Below, piece by piece: positions 1 through 7,681 of a stretch of DNA of 64,000 bases (position 1 is its first letter; every line of letters starts with the position of its first letter). The position numbers were made by a program, and so were the translations under genes. This stretch comes from an uncultured Clostridia bacterium (GTDB lineage Bacteria; Bacillota; Clostridia; Christensenellales; Borkfalkiaceae). The notes beneath the pieces were generated by a model that was given only the letters and a program-made list of their open reading frames with translations, was not told where the DNA came from and did no database searches. The stretch spans positions 28,748 to 92,747 of the forward strand of contig CANPZW010000006.1 of assembly GCA_947589385.1 (NCBI GenBank), written 5' to 3'.

Positions 1-139
1 AAGTATTGCGGAGCCGCCTCATAATAAGGTTTATTGTCTGCCTCGGAACGCCGCTCAACACGGAAAGCTTGTACTGCGACCACCCCCGCTCGTCAAGCAG
101 CCCCTGCAACCTGATGCCGATTGCGTCAATAAGTTTCAT
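1..139 (-). CDS. XRE-family transcriptional regulator, N-terminal part (runs off the left edge)
   Basis: Reading leftward from the ATG at 139, the first 46 residues are an XRE/Cro-like helix-turn-helix. Visible signatures are LLDERGWSQYKLSVLSGVP followed by the recognition-helix-like RQTINLIMRR. The same plan (short N-terminus, GW-x-KYRLAEES) occurs in the XRE protein at 15874. A purine-rich stretch (GGTGGAAGA) precedes the start codon. The C-terminal part lies outside the window, so ligand domain and targets cannot be judged. It diverges from the small gene at 259, so it may control that gene; this is inference from position. Confidence 0.8.
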   Translation of the reverse strand, partial: MKLIDAIGIRLQGLLDERGWSQYKLSVLSGVPRQTINLIMRRLRNT

Positions 140-215
140 TCTTCCACCGTCTTTTATGGTTGACGTTATATGGAAAAATTATAACTTTCATATAAAAATA
201 TTTAGTCACTTTAAA

Positions 216-244
216 TTGACAAATCTTGCCGCTTATGATAGACT
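216..244 (+). promoter_or_regulatory. sigma-A type promoter for the gene at 259
   Basis: TTGACA (216-221), a 17-base spacer, then TAGACT (239-244). The predicted transcription start near 251 lies after the in-frame TTG 226 and ATG 235, which argues that translation begins at ATG 259 or later. The -35 is perfect and the -10 is weak. Confidence 0.5.
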
Positions 245-258
245 TACACTGTAAACTT

Positions 259-705
259 ATGGAAAAAATTTGTTGTATTATAGATTATGTCAATAACCAG
301 TATGAAATGGACTACGAAAACAGTCTGCACCCATTTTATAGGCGATACGTGCGAAAAACGGCGCAGGCCATTCACTTCCTTTTAAAAAGAGGATTCAGGC
401 CTTATAACTCGACAGACGAAAACTTAAAAGAAATGATAGCCGAACGCACCGTTGTCTTTTGCTATCTCAACCCTATGTCAAAATCATCGGAAGATATCGG
501 GCACATGAAAAAGCTTGTAGAATACTGCGACTTTGTATGTATGGTTTGCAATTTTGAAAACAAAAAGATTTTTGATATAATGAAACGTGCCCCTTACAGA
601 ACATATACGGACTACGCAGAATTTTTAAGTATTGCGACACGGCAAGGAATGTCGAGGCTTGCGGGCGAGGACGATAAACAAGAACTTACAAAACTTATAA
701 TTTAA
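259..705 (+). CDS. hypothetical protein, 148 residues
   Basis: I do not recognise this protein. From ATG 259 it is a soluble protein with no signal peptide or membrane segment. It has a basic N-terminal stretch (FYRRYVRKTAQAIHFLLKRGF) and a Cys-containing middle segment (EYCDFVCMVCNF). The start was set at ATG 259 because the promoter at 216-244 would place the transcript start near 251. Upstream in-frame starts (TTG 226, ATG 235) fall inside that promoter, and ATG 307 is an alternative. A strong hairpin terminator follows at 713-746. It diverges from the cut XRE regulator on its left. Confidence 0.6.
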   Translation: MEKICCIIDYVNNQYEMDYENSLHPFYRRYVRKTAQAIHFLLKRGFRPYNSTDENLKEMIAERTVVFCYLNPMSKSSEDIGHMKKLVEYCDFVCMVCNFENKKIFDIMKRAPYRTYTDYAEFLSIATRQGMSRLAGEDDKQELTKLII

Positions 706-712
706 GATTACA

Positions 713-746
713 AAAACGTCGGCGCGAGGAATTGCGCCGACGTTTT
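713..746. terminator. bidirectional intrinsic terminator
   Basis: Perfect 13-bp stem (AAAACGTCGGCGC / GCGCCGACGTTTT) with an 8-base loop. A-run on the left and T-run on the right let it serve both the + gene ending at 705 and the - strand feo operon ending at 781. Confidence 0.85.
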
Positions 747-780
747 CGTGTATTAAAAAATCAGAGAGTGATTGTGTAAG

Positions 781-963
781 TTATTTTCCCGCAGTCTTTT
801 GATTGCGGCAGTTTCCGTGACAGGCTCCGCAGGAAGGGCAGCCCTCACAGCCGCAGGAGCAGCCGCTTCCCTTATGCCGCACTTTGCGGTATATGCCCGC
901 CCCCGCCACCGCGACAACGGCGGCGGAAATCAGGACTATTATTACTATGTCAAAAGGGCTCAT
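781..963 (-). CDS. FeoB-associated Cys-rich membrane protein
   Basis: A 60-residue protein with one N-terminal membrane segment (residues about 4-24, rich in Ile/Val/Ala). A short cytoplasmic tail follows with CSCGCEGCPSCGACHGNC, eight cysteines in 18 residues. This matches the small FeoB-associated family found behind feoB in many Firmicutes. It overlaps feoB by 4 bp (ATGA), so translation is coupled. The role is thought to be in ferrous iron handling at the FeoB exit; the exact activity is not established. It is the last gene of the feo operon and is followed by the hairpin at 713-746. Confidence 0.9.
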   Translation of the reverse strand: MSPFDIVIIVLISAAVVAVAGAGIYRKVRHKGSGCSCGCEGCPSCGACHGNCRNQKTAGK

Positions 964-3299
964 TTATTTGCTTTCCTTTTTTTGCGCCCGAATATCGAGC
1001 ATATATCGAATTTGCCCGTGTTGCGCAGAACTATCAAAGTTACTACCGCCGCGGCAACCGCAAGCCAGATAAAGCAGGTCCACCACCAACTGCCGATGGT
1101 ATAGAACGCGCACGCCGCTATGTAGCTTGTGCAAACCCAGAACAGAAGCGTCCATTTGAACTTGCCTTCGGGCAGTTCGGCTCTCGCCGTAGCGCACGCC
1201 GCAAAACAGGGAATCGTCGTCATATTGAAGATTATGAATGCAAGTATTGCGGGAATGGATATGCCCGTGCCGGCTATCATTGCGGTAGCCGCGTCCACCG
1301 CGCCCGTCTCTGCTTCCCAATCTATATACTGCCCGGCGACGATTGCCGCCAAAGCGCCGAATGTCGCAACTACGTTTTCCTTTGCGACGAGACCCGTCAA
1401 AGCCGCCGCCGCGAAAACCCAGCCGAACGCCGTAAGCTGCGAGCCGAAGCCCAAAGGCGTAAACAGAGGCTGTACAAGCATACCTATGCCGCCGAGAATG
1501 GATTCGTTGGCGCGAACGTTCACAAGCCCTTCTATCCCTTCAAGCGAAGCCCATTTTACGGGGTCTGACTCGAACAGCTCCTGCGCGTCCTGCAACAAAA
1601 ACTCCCAATTCCAGCTGAACGACTGCAATATCCATATTATTACGGTAGAGGCGAAAATTATTGTGAACGCCTTTTTGACGAAATGTTTGGCTTTATCCCA
1701 CAGGTGAATCATCAGATTTTTAAATCTGGGCCAATGGTACGTGGGAAGTTCCATTATGAAGGGTGGCGTTTCTCCCTTTTGGGTAGTGTTGCGCATAAGC
1801 AAAACCGCCAAAATCGCGATACATACGCCCGAAATGTACATGGCAAAGGTTATGGCGTCAACATTGCCCACGCCGAACACAGCCAGCAAACCGCCCGCCA
1901 TAGCCGTTAAAATAGGCAGCTTCGCCCCGCACGAGAAGAAGGGAATTACCCTTATCGTCGCCGTCCTCTCCCTGTCGTCGGCAAGAGTACGCGTGTTTAT
2001 CGTCGCGGGAAGGGAACAGCCGAAACCCATTATCATAGGCATAAACGCTCTGCCCGAAAGTCCGAAACGGCGGAAAATTCTGTCGAGGACGAAAGCGACC
2101 CTCGCCATATATCCCGTATCTTCCAGAATTGAGAAGCCGAGGAACAAAAACAATATCTGCGGCAGGAAGCCGAGAACGGCGAATATACCGCCCAAAACCG
2201 CGTCGCATACGAGGCTGTCCGCCCACGCCGCGCCCCCGCAAACTTCTATCAGCATAGAAAAGCCGAGGGTGATGTTATCCGTTATAAGTCCCAAAATATT
2301 AGTCAGTATAACGCCGGGAGAAAATACTGCGCCGTCATAGAACAACCCGACGAACATTGCGCCGACGTCGGAAAGCCCCAAATCGTCGAGCGCGGGCAGA
2401 TTGCCGCCCGATATAGCGCCTATGTAGAACAAATCTTCGGAGAACGTCAAATGGAATATCGCAAAAAGTATCACTGCGAATATGGGAAGCGCCCAAACCC
2501 TGTGGGTCAGAACGCGGTCTATTTTATCGGACTTCGTCAGCACTTCGCGGCTTGCCTTGACCTTGGCGGAAGAAAGTTTTGCGGATATGTATTTGTATCT
2601 TTCGTCCGCAATGACGGCTTCCATATCCTCGCCGCCCGCCGCTTTTTCAAGCGCCGCCTTGGCGCCGTTGCGTTTCAGCTCTATTTCGTCGCTTTCCAAA
2701 AGTTTTATAGCGTGGAACAGAGGCGATGCCGCGCCGTCCGATTCGTAAAAGGCGCAGGCACTTTCTATCTGCTTATCCAGCGCGCCTCTCAAAACCGTTG
2801 CGCCCTTTCTTTCGGCGGGCATTGCAATCGCTTTGTCCATTAGCTGTTTTATACCCGTGCCTTTTAACGCCGAAATGGGCACTACGGGCACTCCCAACTC
2901 TTTTTCAAGGGCTTTGGGGTCGATTTTGTCGCCCGCCTTCGCAACTTCGTCCATCATGTTGAGGGCGATTATCACGGGCACGTCCATTTCGAGAATCTGT
3001 GTGGTCAAGTATAAATTTCTTTCAAGGTTGGTCGCGTCAACAATGTTGATTATGCCAGAAGGCTTTTCGTCGAGGATAAAGTTTCTGGAAATGACTTCCT
3101 CGGGAGTGTATGGTGAAAGCGAATAGATACCGGGCAAATCCACGATTGCAACGTGCTCGCTGCCGCCCTTATATACTCCTTCCTTTTTATCCACGGTCAC
3201 GCCCGGCCAGTTACCGACGTGCGCCGTCGCGCCCGTCAAAGCGTTGAAAAGCGTTGTTTTCCCGCAGTTGGGGTTGCCCGCAAGAGCAAAAGTTTTCAT
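960..3299 (-). CDS. feoB: ferrous iron transporter FeoB
   Basis: FeoB, 779 residues, is the GTPase-coupled Fe(II) importer of the cytoplasmic membrane. The N-terminal G domain shows G1 GNPNCGKT (8-15), G3 DLPG (54-57) and G4 NMMD (114-117). A helical insert follows to about residue 260. The rest is a polytopic membrane region with the conserved SCGAKLPI and PCFAACA segments that hold the transport Gate cysteines. Length is normal for the family. It overlaps feoA by 4 bp upstream and the Cys-rich protein by 4 bp downstream, so the three form one translationally coupled unit. Iron-responsive control is suggested by a palindrome at 3563-3578. Confidence 0.98.
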   Translation of the reverse strand: MKTFALAGNPNCGKTTLFNALTGATAHVGNWPGVTVDKKEGVYKGGSEHVAIVDLPGIYSLSPYTPEEVISRNFILDEKPSGIINIVDATNLERNLYLTTQILEMDVPVIIALNMMDEVAKAGDKIDPKALEKELGVPVVPISALKGTGIKQLMDKAIAMPAERKGATVLRGALDKQIESACAFYESDGAASPLFHAIKLLESDEIELKRNGAKAALEKAAGGEDMEAVIADERYKYISAKLSSAKVKASREVLTKSDKIDRVLTHRVWALPIFAVILFAIFHLTFSEDLFYIGAISGGNLPALDDLGLSDVGAMFVGLFYDGAVFSPGVILTNILGLITDNITLGFSMLIEVCGGAAWADSLVCDAVLGGIFAVLGFLPQILFLFLGFSILEDTGYMARVAFVLDRIFRRFGLSGRAFMPMIMGFGCSLPATINTRTLADDRERTATIRVIPFFSCGAKLPILTAMAGGLLAVFGVGNVDAITFAMYISGVCIAILAVLLMRNTTQKGETPPFIMELPTYHWPRFKNLMIHLWDKAKHFVKKAFTIIFASTVIIWILQSFSWNWEFLLQDAQELFESDPVKWASLEGIEGLVNVRANESILGGIGMLVQPLFTPLGFGSQLTAFGWVFAAAALTGLVAKENVVATFGALAAIVAGQYIDWEAETGAVDAATAMIAGTGISIPAILAFIIFNMTTIPCFAACATARAELPEGKFKWTLLFWVCTSYIAACAFYTIGSWWWTCFIWLAVAAAVVTLIVLRNTGKFDICSIFGRKKRKANK

Positions 3300-3529
3300 T
3301 TAATATCCACCTCCACGCAGGCGGCTTCGACTTTACGCAAAGTGAGCTCGTATCCGCGTATTGTAATTTCTATCGGGTCGCCCAAAGGGGCTTTCTTACG
3401 CATCGTCAGCTCGGCGCCGGGCGTCACGCCCATGTCGAACAGCCTGCGGCGGATTTTCCCCTCGCCCGACACGTTCTTGATTCTGCCGCTTTCGCCTACG
3501 GCAAAATCGCTTAACATTTTTGTTGCCAT
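3296..3529 (-). CDS. feoA: FeoA-family protein, first gene of the feo operon
   Basis: FeoA, 77 residues, is a small cytoplasmic SH3-like protein that supports FeoB. The family signature is visible as RIKNVSGEGKIRRRLFDMGV followed by TPGAELTMRKKAPLGDP and a closing beta-hairpin. The start has a good ribosome binding site (AAGGAGAA). Its stop overlaps the feoB start (ATGA). A DtxR-like palindrome lies 34-49 bp upstream. A second, independently transcribed FeoA is encoded just upstream at 3605. Confidence 0.95.
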   Translation of the reverse strand: MATKMLSDFAVGESGRIKNVSGEGKIRRRLFDMGVTPGAELTMRKKAPLGDPIEITIRGYELTLRKVEAACVEVDIK

Positions 3530-3562
3530 AAATTCTCCTTATACCGATAATAGTATATAAAT

Positions 3563-3578
3563 ATTAACCTTGGTTTAT
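3563..3578. promoter_or_regulatory. candidate iron-regulator operator upstream of feoAB
   Basis: Imperfect palindrome ATTAACC-TT-GGTTTAT (6 of 7 arm positions pair). It resembles the AACC/GGTT half-sites of DtxR/MntR-class operators. Related half-sites occur at 3830-3846 and 3893-3910 around the second feoA promoter. Function is inferred from sequence and location only. Confidence 0.45.
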
Positions 3579-3604
3579 GTTTTGGGGCAAAAAAATTCAG
3601 GGGC

Positions 3605-3817
3605 TTACGCCACGAGAATTTTACCCGCCAAATTTTTATCGAGGCAAACCCTGCCTTCTTTGACGACGACAATAACGTTGCCGCCGGAAGAAGAGATAAG
3701 GGTTATTTTTCCGCCCTCGCATATTCCCATTTCGTGAAGATGCTTTTTAACTTTTTCCTCCGCCGCCACTTTGCGTACAAGCAGTTCCGAGCCGCACGGC
3801 GCAATCGCAATAGGCAT
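3605..3817 (-). CDS. feoA: second FeoA-domain protein
   Basis: A 70-residue FeoA-like protein. LLVRKVAAEEKVKKHLHEMGI followed by CEGGKITLISSSGGN aligns with FeoA at 3296, but it is clearly divergent. The start is set at ATG 3817, which has GAGGTGG 3 bases upstream; an in-frame ATG at 3829 lacks any such site. It has its own strong promoter (3860-3887), so it is transcribed apart from feoAB or reads into it across a 75-bp gap. Two-FeoA arrangements are known in clostridia. Whether this copy partners FeoB or acts elsewhere cannot be told. Confidence 0.9.
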   Translation of the reverse strand: MPIAIAPCGSELLVRKVAAEEKVKKHLHEMGICEGGKITLISSSGGNVIVVVKEGRVCLDKNLAGKILVA

Positions 3818-3829
3818 ATACCACCTCAA

Positions 3830-3846
3830 AAACTAAATTTAGGTTT
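3830..3846. promoter_or_regulatory. candidate operator between promoter and second feoA
   Basis: AAACTAAATTTAGGTTT contains a perfect 10-bp palindrome CTAAATTTAG (3833-3842) with AAAC/GGTTT flanks. It sits between the -10 box and the start codon, where a bound repressor would block transcription. Its half-sites resemble the site upstream of feoAB. Confidence 0.4.
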
Positions 3847-3859
3847 ATTTTCAATATTT

Positions 3860-3887
3860 ATTATAGCACGAAAAACGGCAATGTCAA
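3860..3887 (-). promoter_or_regulatory. strong promoter of the second feoA
   Basis: On the minus strand TTGACA (3887-3882), 16-base spacer, TATAAT (3865-3860): both hexamers are perfect. It is bracketed by the palindrome at 3830-3846 downstream and the related site at 3893-3910 upstream. Confidence 0.85.
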
Positions 3888-3892
3888 CTAAA

Positions 3893-3910
3893 AAATAACC
3901 AAAGTTTACT
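3893..3910. promoter_or_regulatory. third AACC/GTTTA-type site upstream of the second feoA promoter
   Basis: AATAACCAAAGTTTACTT, read on the other strand as AAGTAAACTTTGGTTATT, shares the TAAAC...GGTTA layout with the site at 3563-3578. It ends 5 bp upstream of the -35 box. Confidence 0.3.
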
Positions 3911-4472
3911 TTTTTTAAAAAATTTTTTTGCCGCCACCAGCCCGACCATGTATTTTACCGAGTTTATATTTATAGGTTTTACCTTTGGCGAATACCGGCG
4001 TTCTTTTCCATTATTATTTATAAAGTTTTATTATAGCTGCTTAAAATTTTTATGGCGCTCATGCAAGTTTGCCGCAGAAATTTCTTATTCGTGTCCGTGT
4101 GACCTTTTACCTTGATATGCCTCACTTTATAATAAATGACACAATTCAAGCCTTTTTCTCCCTAAACCACTTCCTCATGTCATACCGAGGGCGTAGCCCA
4201 GAAGTTTAAAAGCAATTCGCTCAAAATATGGCGTTAAATGTCGGATTTTAGCAAATTGCATAGTACTATGCTACGCATAATATAATACTATGTAATACAG
4301 AATCCGCCGTTTTTAAGAAAAAAACAATGCTTTCGCTAAGCATTTAAAGCCATTCTCTCCCCTTTTAATAGAAATACAAAAAATTAGCCGTTTTATATAC
4401 AAATCATTATAATCTAATTAAAATTTATTAAAAAATCCAGCTTAATTTGCGAAATATATTATTGCTCGCCAG
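3911..4472. other. gene-poor stretch with repeat remnants
   Basis: No convincing gene. It contains a REP-like stretch near 4179-4206 (GTCATACCGAGGGCGTAGCC) and the first MITE-like repeat at 4231-4320. The AT-rich remainder has stops in all frames. Confidence 0.6.
4231..4320. repeat. MITE-like inverted-repeat element, copy A
   Basis: Imperfect inverted arms (4231-4250 and 4299-4318) enclose a core with the perfect palindrome CATAGTACTATG (4259-4270), followed by CTACGCATAATATA. A second copy of the core (21 of 23 bases identical) sits inside another inverted repeat at 5780-5880. The shared core and stem-loop plan suggest a small non-autonomous mobile or regulatory repeat. Confidence 0.5.
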
Positions 4473-4758
4473 CTATGTATTAAATACACATTGCCTTAGC
4501 TGGGTTTTCTGCATCCAAAGATACCTGTCAAGCGGCGGGTCCTTATAAAGCGCCGCAAAACTCGCTCGGGCATAGCCCTAATCGTTAGCAGCGAATAAGT
4601 GCCCAGAAAATTGACCTACTATCCCCGCATTGTGTTACTTCCTATAATGAGGCTGTTTGACCTGCCATTACCGAGCGGGAAAGCCGTAAACGAGATAATC
4701 TACGGGGATTGGTCGAGGTGAATTATGGCGTTTTCTTTTTCACCCAAGTAGAGCAATA
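4473..4758 (-). pseudogene. decayed Fic-domain gene remnant
   Basis: Read on the minus strand, 4699-4622 gives IISFTAFPLGNGRSNSLII, close to the core of the Fic motif (HPFxxGNGRxxR), with the catalytic His replaced. The same frame extends upstream to 4758 as LLLYLGEKENAIIHLDQSP but is broken by a TAG. In a shifted frame, 4580-4473 gives SFAALYKDPPLDRYLWMQ, protein-like and again closed by stops. One frame break and several stops mean no functional protein. Fic enzymes AMPylate targets, often as toxins; this remnant probably marks an old toxin or mobile-island gene. Confidence 0.4.
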
Positions 4759-4806
4759 GTTTTATTTAACCGTTATCCGGTAAAAGCTGCCCACTTGGGG
4801 ATTTTC

Positions 4807-4985
4807 TTCATTCAATCGCCCGTTACTGCGGGTCTCATATCGTTTGAAATGACAAGCCTTAATTTACACAGCTCGCCCAAAAACTATTTTAATAATATTA
4901 CCGAATGTAGCCACTATCAACAGATATCTATCATTTTGCATTTATCGGCATTAGCCTTTTTACTACGCGTTAATCGGAGTGTTTT
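4807..4985. repeat. dispersed intergenic repeat, copy 1
   Basis: Two blocks, 4807-4863 (ending ATGACAAGCCTTAAT) and 4941-4985 (ATTAGCCTTTTTACTACGCG), match 37081-37139 and 37156-37199 in the same order and at similar spacing. Both copies lie in intergenic DNA close to hairpins. Divergence is about 25-30 percent by eye. Confidence 0.5.
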
Positions 4986-5050
4986 TATCATCTTTAACGG
5001 CATTAGCCTCTACTGACCCCCCAGACTATCTGGGGGGGGGTTCGATATAC

Positions 5051-5097
5051 AAAAAGCGCTTGATTTGAACTGTTTGAGCTCAAATCAAGCGCTTTTT
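5051..5097. terminator. perfect 18-bp hairpin with T-run, orphan terminator
   Basis: AAAAAGCGCTTGATTTGA (5051-5068) pairs perfectly with 5080-5097, with an 11-base loop and a T-run. It would work in both directions, yet no intact gene ends next to it, so it may have served a gene now lost. Confidence 0.7.
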
Positions 5098-5779
5098 TAT
5101 ATTGAATTTAAAGCTATTCCGCTTTACCAAACTTTGCTTATATAAGTACTCCGGGACGGTTATCCATTTAGCGCCAAGTTATCAAAAAACGTACACGATA
5201 GATGAACATTTCAAGCGTCTCCATGCGCACCTCGATTCAATCAGACGACATCGAAATCCTTCTAATCGTATCGCGCAACACGGCATAGCTTTGCCTGCAA
5301 TTATTGTCCATTCATAATTTTATTTTGCGTGTGCGTAGGGTCAAGTAGGCAAAGATTTAGATTAAGAAACAGTAGTCTGAACCATAAATTATAAACTTTA
5401 CTTTCAATGCGCAGCATAGCGGATTGAACCATTTAAATTCATCTTAGGACTAGAATAAACGCACCTTAAATGCTATCAACTTAAAAGATGTATCTTATAA
5501 ATAAACCGCAATTTTTTTGTGTTTCCCCTCCGATTTTATGGCATAGAAGTGAGCGTTATCGAGTGGACGGAAATATCGCGGACGTTCTGCCCGCGAATTG
5601 CAAGACCGTAATAATCATATACGTGTATTGTGTTCTTTTAATGTCTTTATATGCCTTCATTTCGCTTGGCGAGGACTATGTTTTACATGTGGGAAGGCGG
5701 CTTTACGAAGCGCTTTTGGTTTGGCTTTGAAATAAAATCTAAAATTCTTACCTATATAATATAAAGTGGCGAAGAAACG

Positions 5780-5880
5780 AAAAAACCGCAAAAATATGCT
5801 TAAAATGTTGAATTTTTATCCTAAATTAAGTACTATGTGACGCATAATATAGTGTTTTTAGTCGAAAATTGCGGTTTTTT
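5780..5880. repeat. MITE-like inverted-repeat element, copy B
   Basis: Perfect 12-bp terminal inverted repeats AAAAAACCGCAA (5780-5791) and TTGCGGTTTTTT (5869-5880). The core AGTACTATGTGACGCATAAT (5829-5848) is shared with copy A at 4262. About 100 bp long, no coding capacity. Confidence 0.55.
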
Positions 5881-6150
5881 AGCTAAAATGACTCCTTTGT
5901 TAAACATATAGAACAATTTCTACTCCGCCTTTTAAAATCGCCCAAAAAACGCTTTCACCGCGTCATAAGCTTATAAAAATTGCTTTTACCCGTCCCTACC
6001 TTGCTCTCTTTCAAGGCTATCAATCTGACAATAAAATATCAACTTTTCCTCAACGTGAACATTATTCTTCTCTCAATAAGCTTTTTATAAAATCATTTTA
6101 ACTCGCCGCGCGTTAAGGTTACAGCTCCGTAATTTCATTGTTAAACTTTA

Positions 6151-6672
6151 TCAATCTGCAATGTTTATCGATTCCACAAATATTTCAGCGATTTTATCAA
6201 CTGACCCCTCGCACCCTTCGTCAAGCCAAGCCATGGAAACGTTGAAAATCATCCCCGCAAAAAGATATGGGCGATAAAGACTTTTATCGGGATATTCTTC
6301 TTTGAATGTATCTACCATTTTCTTATTGAGAAAATCAAGATATAGATATTCAAGGTGCGCCCGCCTTATCAGCTTAAAACATTCCTTATTCTTTTGGAAT
6401 TTTGCAAATACATCGCGGGCGATTTTAATATAGTCTGCCTTGCACCGGGGATAATACCGCTGTTCAAATAAAAACTCCTTTGTGTTGTGGGCGAAATAAT
6501 ACTCTATCACATCTTCCTTGCACTTAAAGTAGCGGTAAAAAGTCGCCCTGCCTACTCCCGCCTTTTGTGTTATATCCGTAACGCTTATCTTGTCGTAAAC
6601 GCGCTCGTTCATAAGTTTGAAAAGCGCTTGCACTATATAGTACCTTGAATATTCTTCCAGCGCATAGTCCAC
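6151..6672 (-). CDS. TetR/AcrR-family transcriptional regulator
   Basis: A 173-residue DNA-binding repressor. The N-terminal helix-turn-helix is typical: ALFKLMNERVYDKISVTDI, then TQKAGVGRATFYRYFKCKED (about residues 34-53). The C-terminal ligand domain is all-helical and unidentified. The start codon is GTG at 6672, supported by AAGGAG 10 bases upstream; the first in-frame alternatives lack a site. It diverges from the membrane protein at 6856. Both promoters use the two strands of one palindrome (6765-6776) as their -10 boxes, so the protein probably represses itself and its neighbour. Confidence 0.93.
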   Translation of the reverse strand: MDYALEEYSRYYIVQALFKLMNERVYDKISVTDITQKAGVGRATFYRYFKCKEDVIEYYFAHNTKEFLFEQRYYPRCKADYIKIARDVFAKFQKNKECFKLIRRAHLEYLYLDFLNKKMVDTFKEEYPDKSLYRPYLFAGMIFNVSMAWLDEGCEGSVDKIAEIFVESINIAD

Positions 6673-6746
6673 GATACAAATTCTCCTTTATTGTTTCATT
6701 TCGGGTGACGTTTTTCGGCTTAATGTCTAACTGTTCCGCAAGACGT

Positions 6747-6799
6747 TTGCCTTTGCACCGATTTTATCATATGATACACTTGTCTTACGGGAAAGTCAA
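6747..6799. promoter_or_regulatory. overlapping divergent promoters sharing one palindromic -10/operator
   Basis: Plus strand: TTGCCT (6747-6752), 17 bases, TATGAT (6770-6775). Minus strand: TTGACT (6799-6794), 17 bases, TATCAT (6776-6771). Both -10 boxes lie in the perfect palindrome TATCATATGATA (6765-6776), the obvious site for the TetR protein. Confidence 0.75.
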
Positions 6800-6855
6800 C
6801 CGTGACGCGCGTCGGTGAGTTACCGTAAGTCAATTCATATTAAGGAGCGTTCATA

Positions 6856-7392
6856 ATGCAAGAAAAAGATTTTAAATCATATGAATACAAGACGGTATCG
6901 GTGAAAGCGAAAAATCAAACGAGAGCAATGGATTTGTACGAGGCGTTCGGCTGGGAAATCACGGGGACTTCCGCTTCTGCGGTAGAAGGCGTTACGCTTT
7001 CCCTTAAACGCGACAGAAAGCAAAAGCACAAACAGGAACTCAATAAACTTGAAAGGCAAGCAGAGGAAACACTTAACGCGCTCAACGGTTTGCAGAAATC
7101 AAAAACAATCGGCGCAAGCGTATTTGCCTATCTCTTCGGTATCACGGCAACGCTTTTACTCGGAGGCGGAATGTGCCTTACGATGCTTATCCAAAACAAT
7201 ATTCCCGCGCTTATCGGCGGCGTCGTCCTCGGCATTGTCGGCTTGGCTTTATGCGGCGTAAATTATGTAATCTACTCAAAACTCGTCGCAAAGAAAACAA
7301 AGGAAGTTTTACCCGTCATAGACGACAACGAGGAAAAGCTTGCAAACATTCTTGAAAAAGGAAACGATTTACTGAAAGCCGACTTGATTTAA
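6856..7392 (+). CDS. small membrane protein with N-terminal coiled coil, likely TetR target
   Basis: 178 residues. The N-terminal 45 residues (EYKTVSVKAKNQTRAMDLYEAFGWE) look like a small beta-alpha domain. A charged coiled-coil-like segment follows (residues about 50-80), then two membrane helices (about 87-113 and 117-140) and a cytoplasmic helical tail. The start has AAGGAG at good spacing. I cannot name the family. Position and shared promoter suggest control by the adjacent TetR regulator, perhaps in response to a membrane-active compound; that is inference. A hairpin terminator lies at 7536-7574. Confidence 0.85.
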   Translation: MQEKDFKSYEYKTVSVKAKNQTRAMDLYEAFGWEITGTSASAVEGVTLSLKRDRKQKHKQELNKLERQAEETLNALNGLQKSKTIGASVFAYLFGITATLLLGGGMCLTMLIQNNIPALIGGVVLGIVGLALCGVNYVIYSKLVAKKTKEVLPVIDDNEEKLANILEKGNDLLKADLI

Positions 7393-7535
7393 TCTCAACG
7401 CCATAAAGGCAGAGCTGAGCGTCAATTCAAAAAACGTTTCAAACCCATAAGGGTTTTCGTTAGAATTCTTCAACCGATAAAGACATGCAGTTATATGCAG
7501 GCGGCGCTATTCGAAGAATATCGACGCCTGCCGAT

Positions 7536-7574
7536 AAAAAGCGGGCTGTTGCTTCAAGCAACAGCCTGCTTTTG
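7536..7574 (+). terminator. intrinsic terminator downstream of the membrane protein
   Basis: Stem AAAAGCGGGCTGTTGCTT / AAGCAACAGCCTGCTTTT with one mismatched pair, short loop and a T-run. It lies 144 bp beyond the stop codon at 7392. Confidence 0.7.
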
Positions 7575-7681
7575 CCTTCGTTTCCGAACGTATTCATACC
7601 TAAATACTCATTGTGCATTTGTAATTGTTTTTGTAAATCCGACAAAATTATCGGACTCTGCAATCCCTAAACGTTAAAATT

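Larger units (their letters stand above)
4759..6150. other. long intergenic island without a convincing gene
   Basis: It holds a dispersed repeat (4807-4985), a perfect 18-bp stem hairpin (5051-5097) and the second MITE-like element (5780-5880). Open frames at 5102-5317 and 5488-5730 have no ribosome binding site or recognisable family. Composition is more AT-rich than the neighbouring genes, fitting a decayed insertion region. Confidence 0.6.

Noticed and set aside
5102..5317. 71-codon frame after the orphan hairpin
   Set aside because: TTG start, no ribosome binding site and no family; the region looks decayed.
5488..5730. 80-codon frame with a hydrophobic stretch
   Set aside because: No ribosome site or promoter, no recognised family on either strand.
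7460..7663. 67-codon minus-strand frame over the terminator at 7536-7574
   Set aside because: It contains the terminator stem inside the frame and has no start signal.
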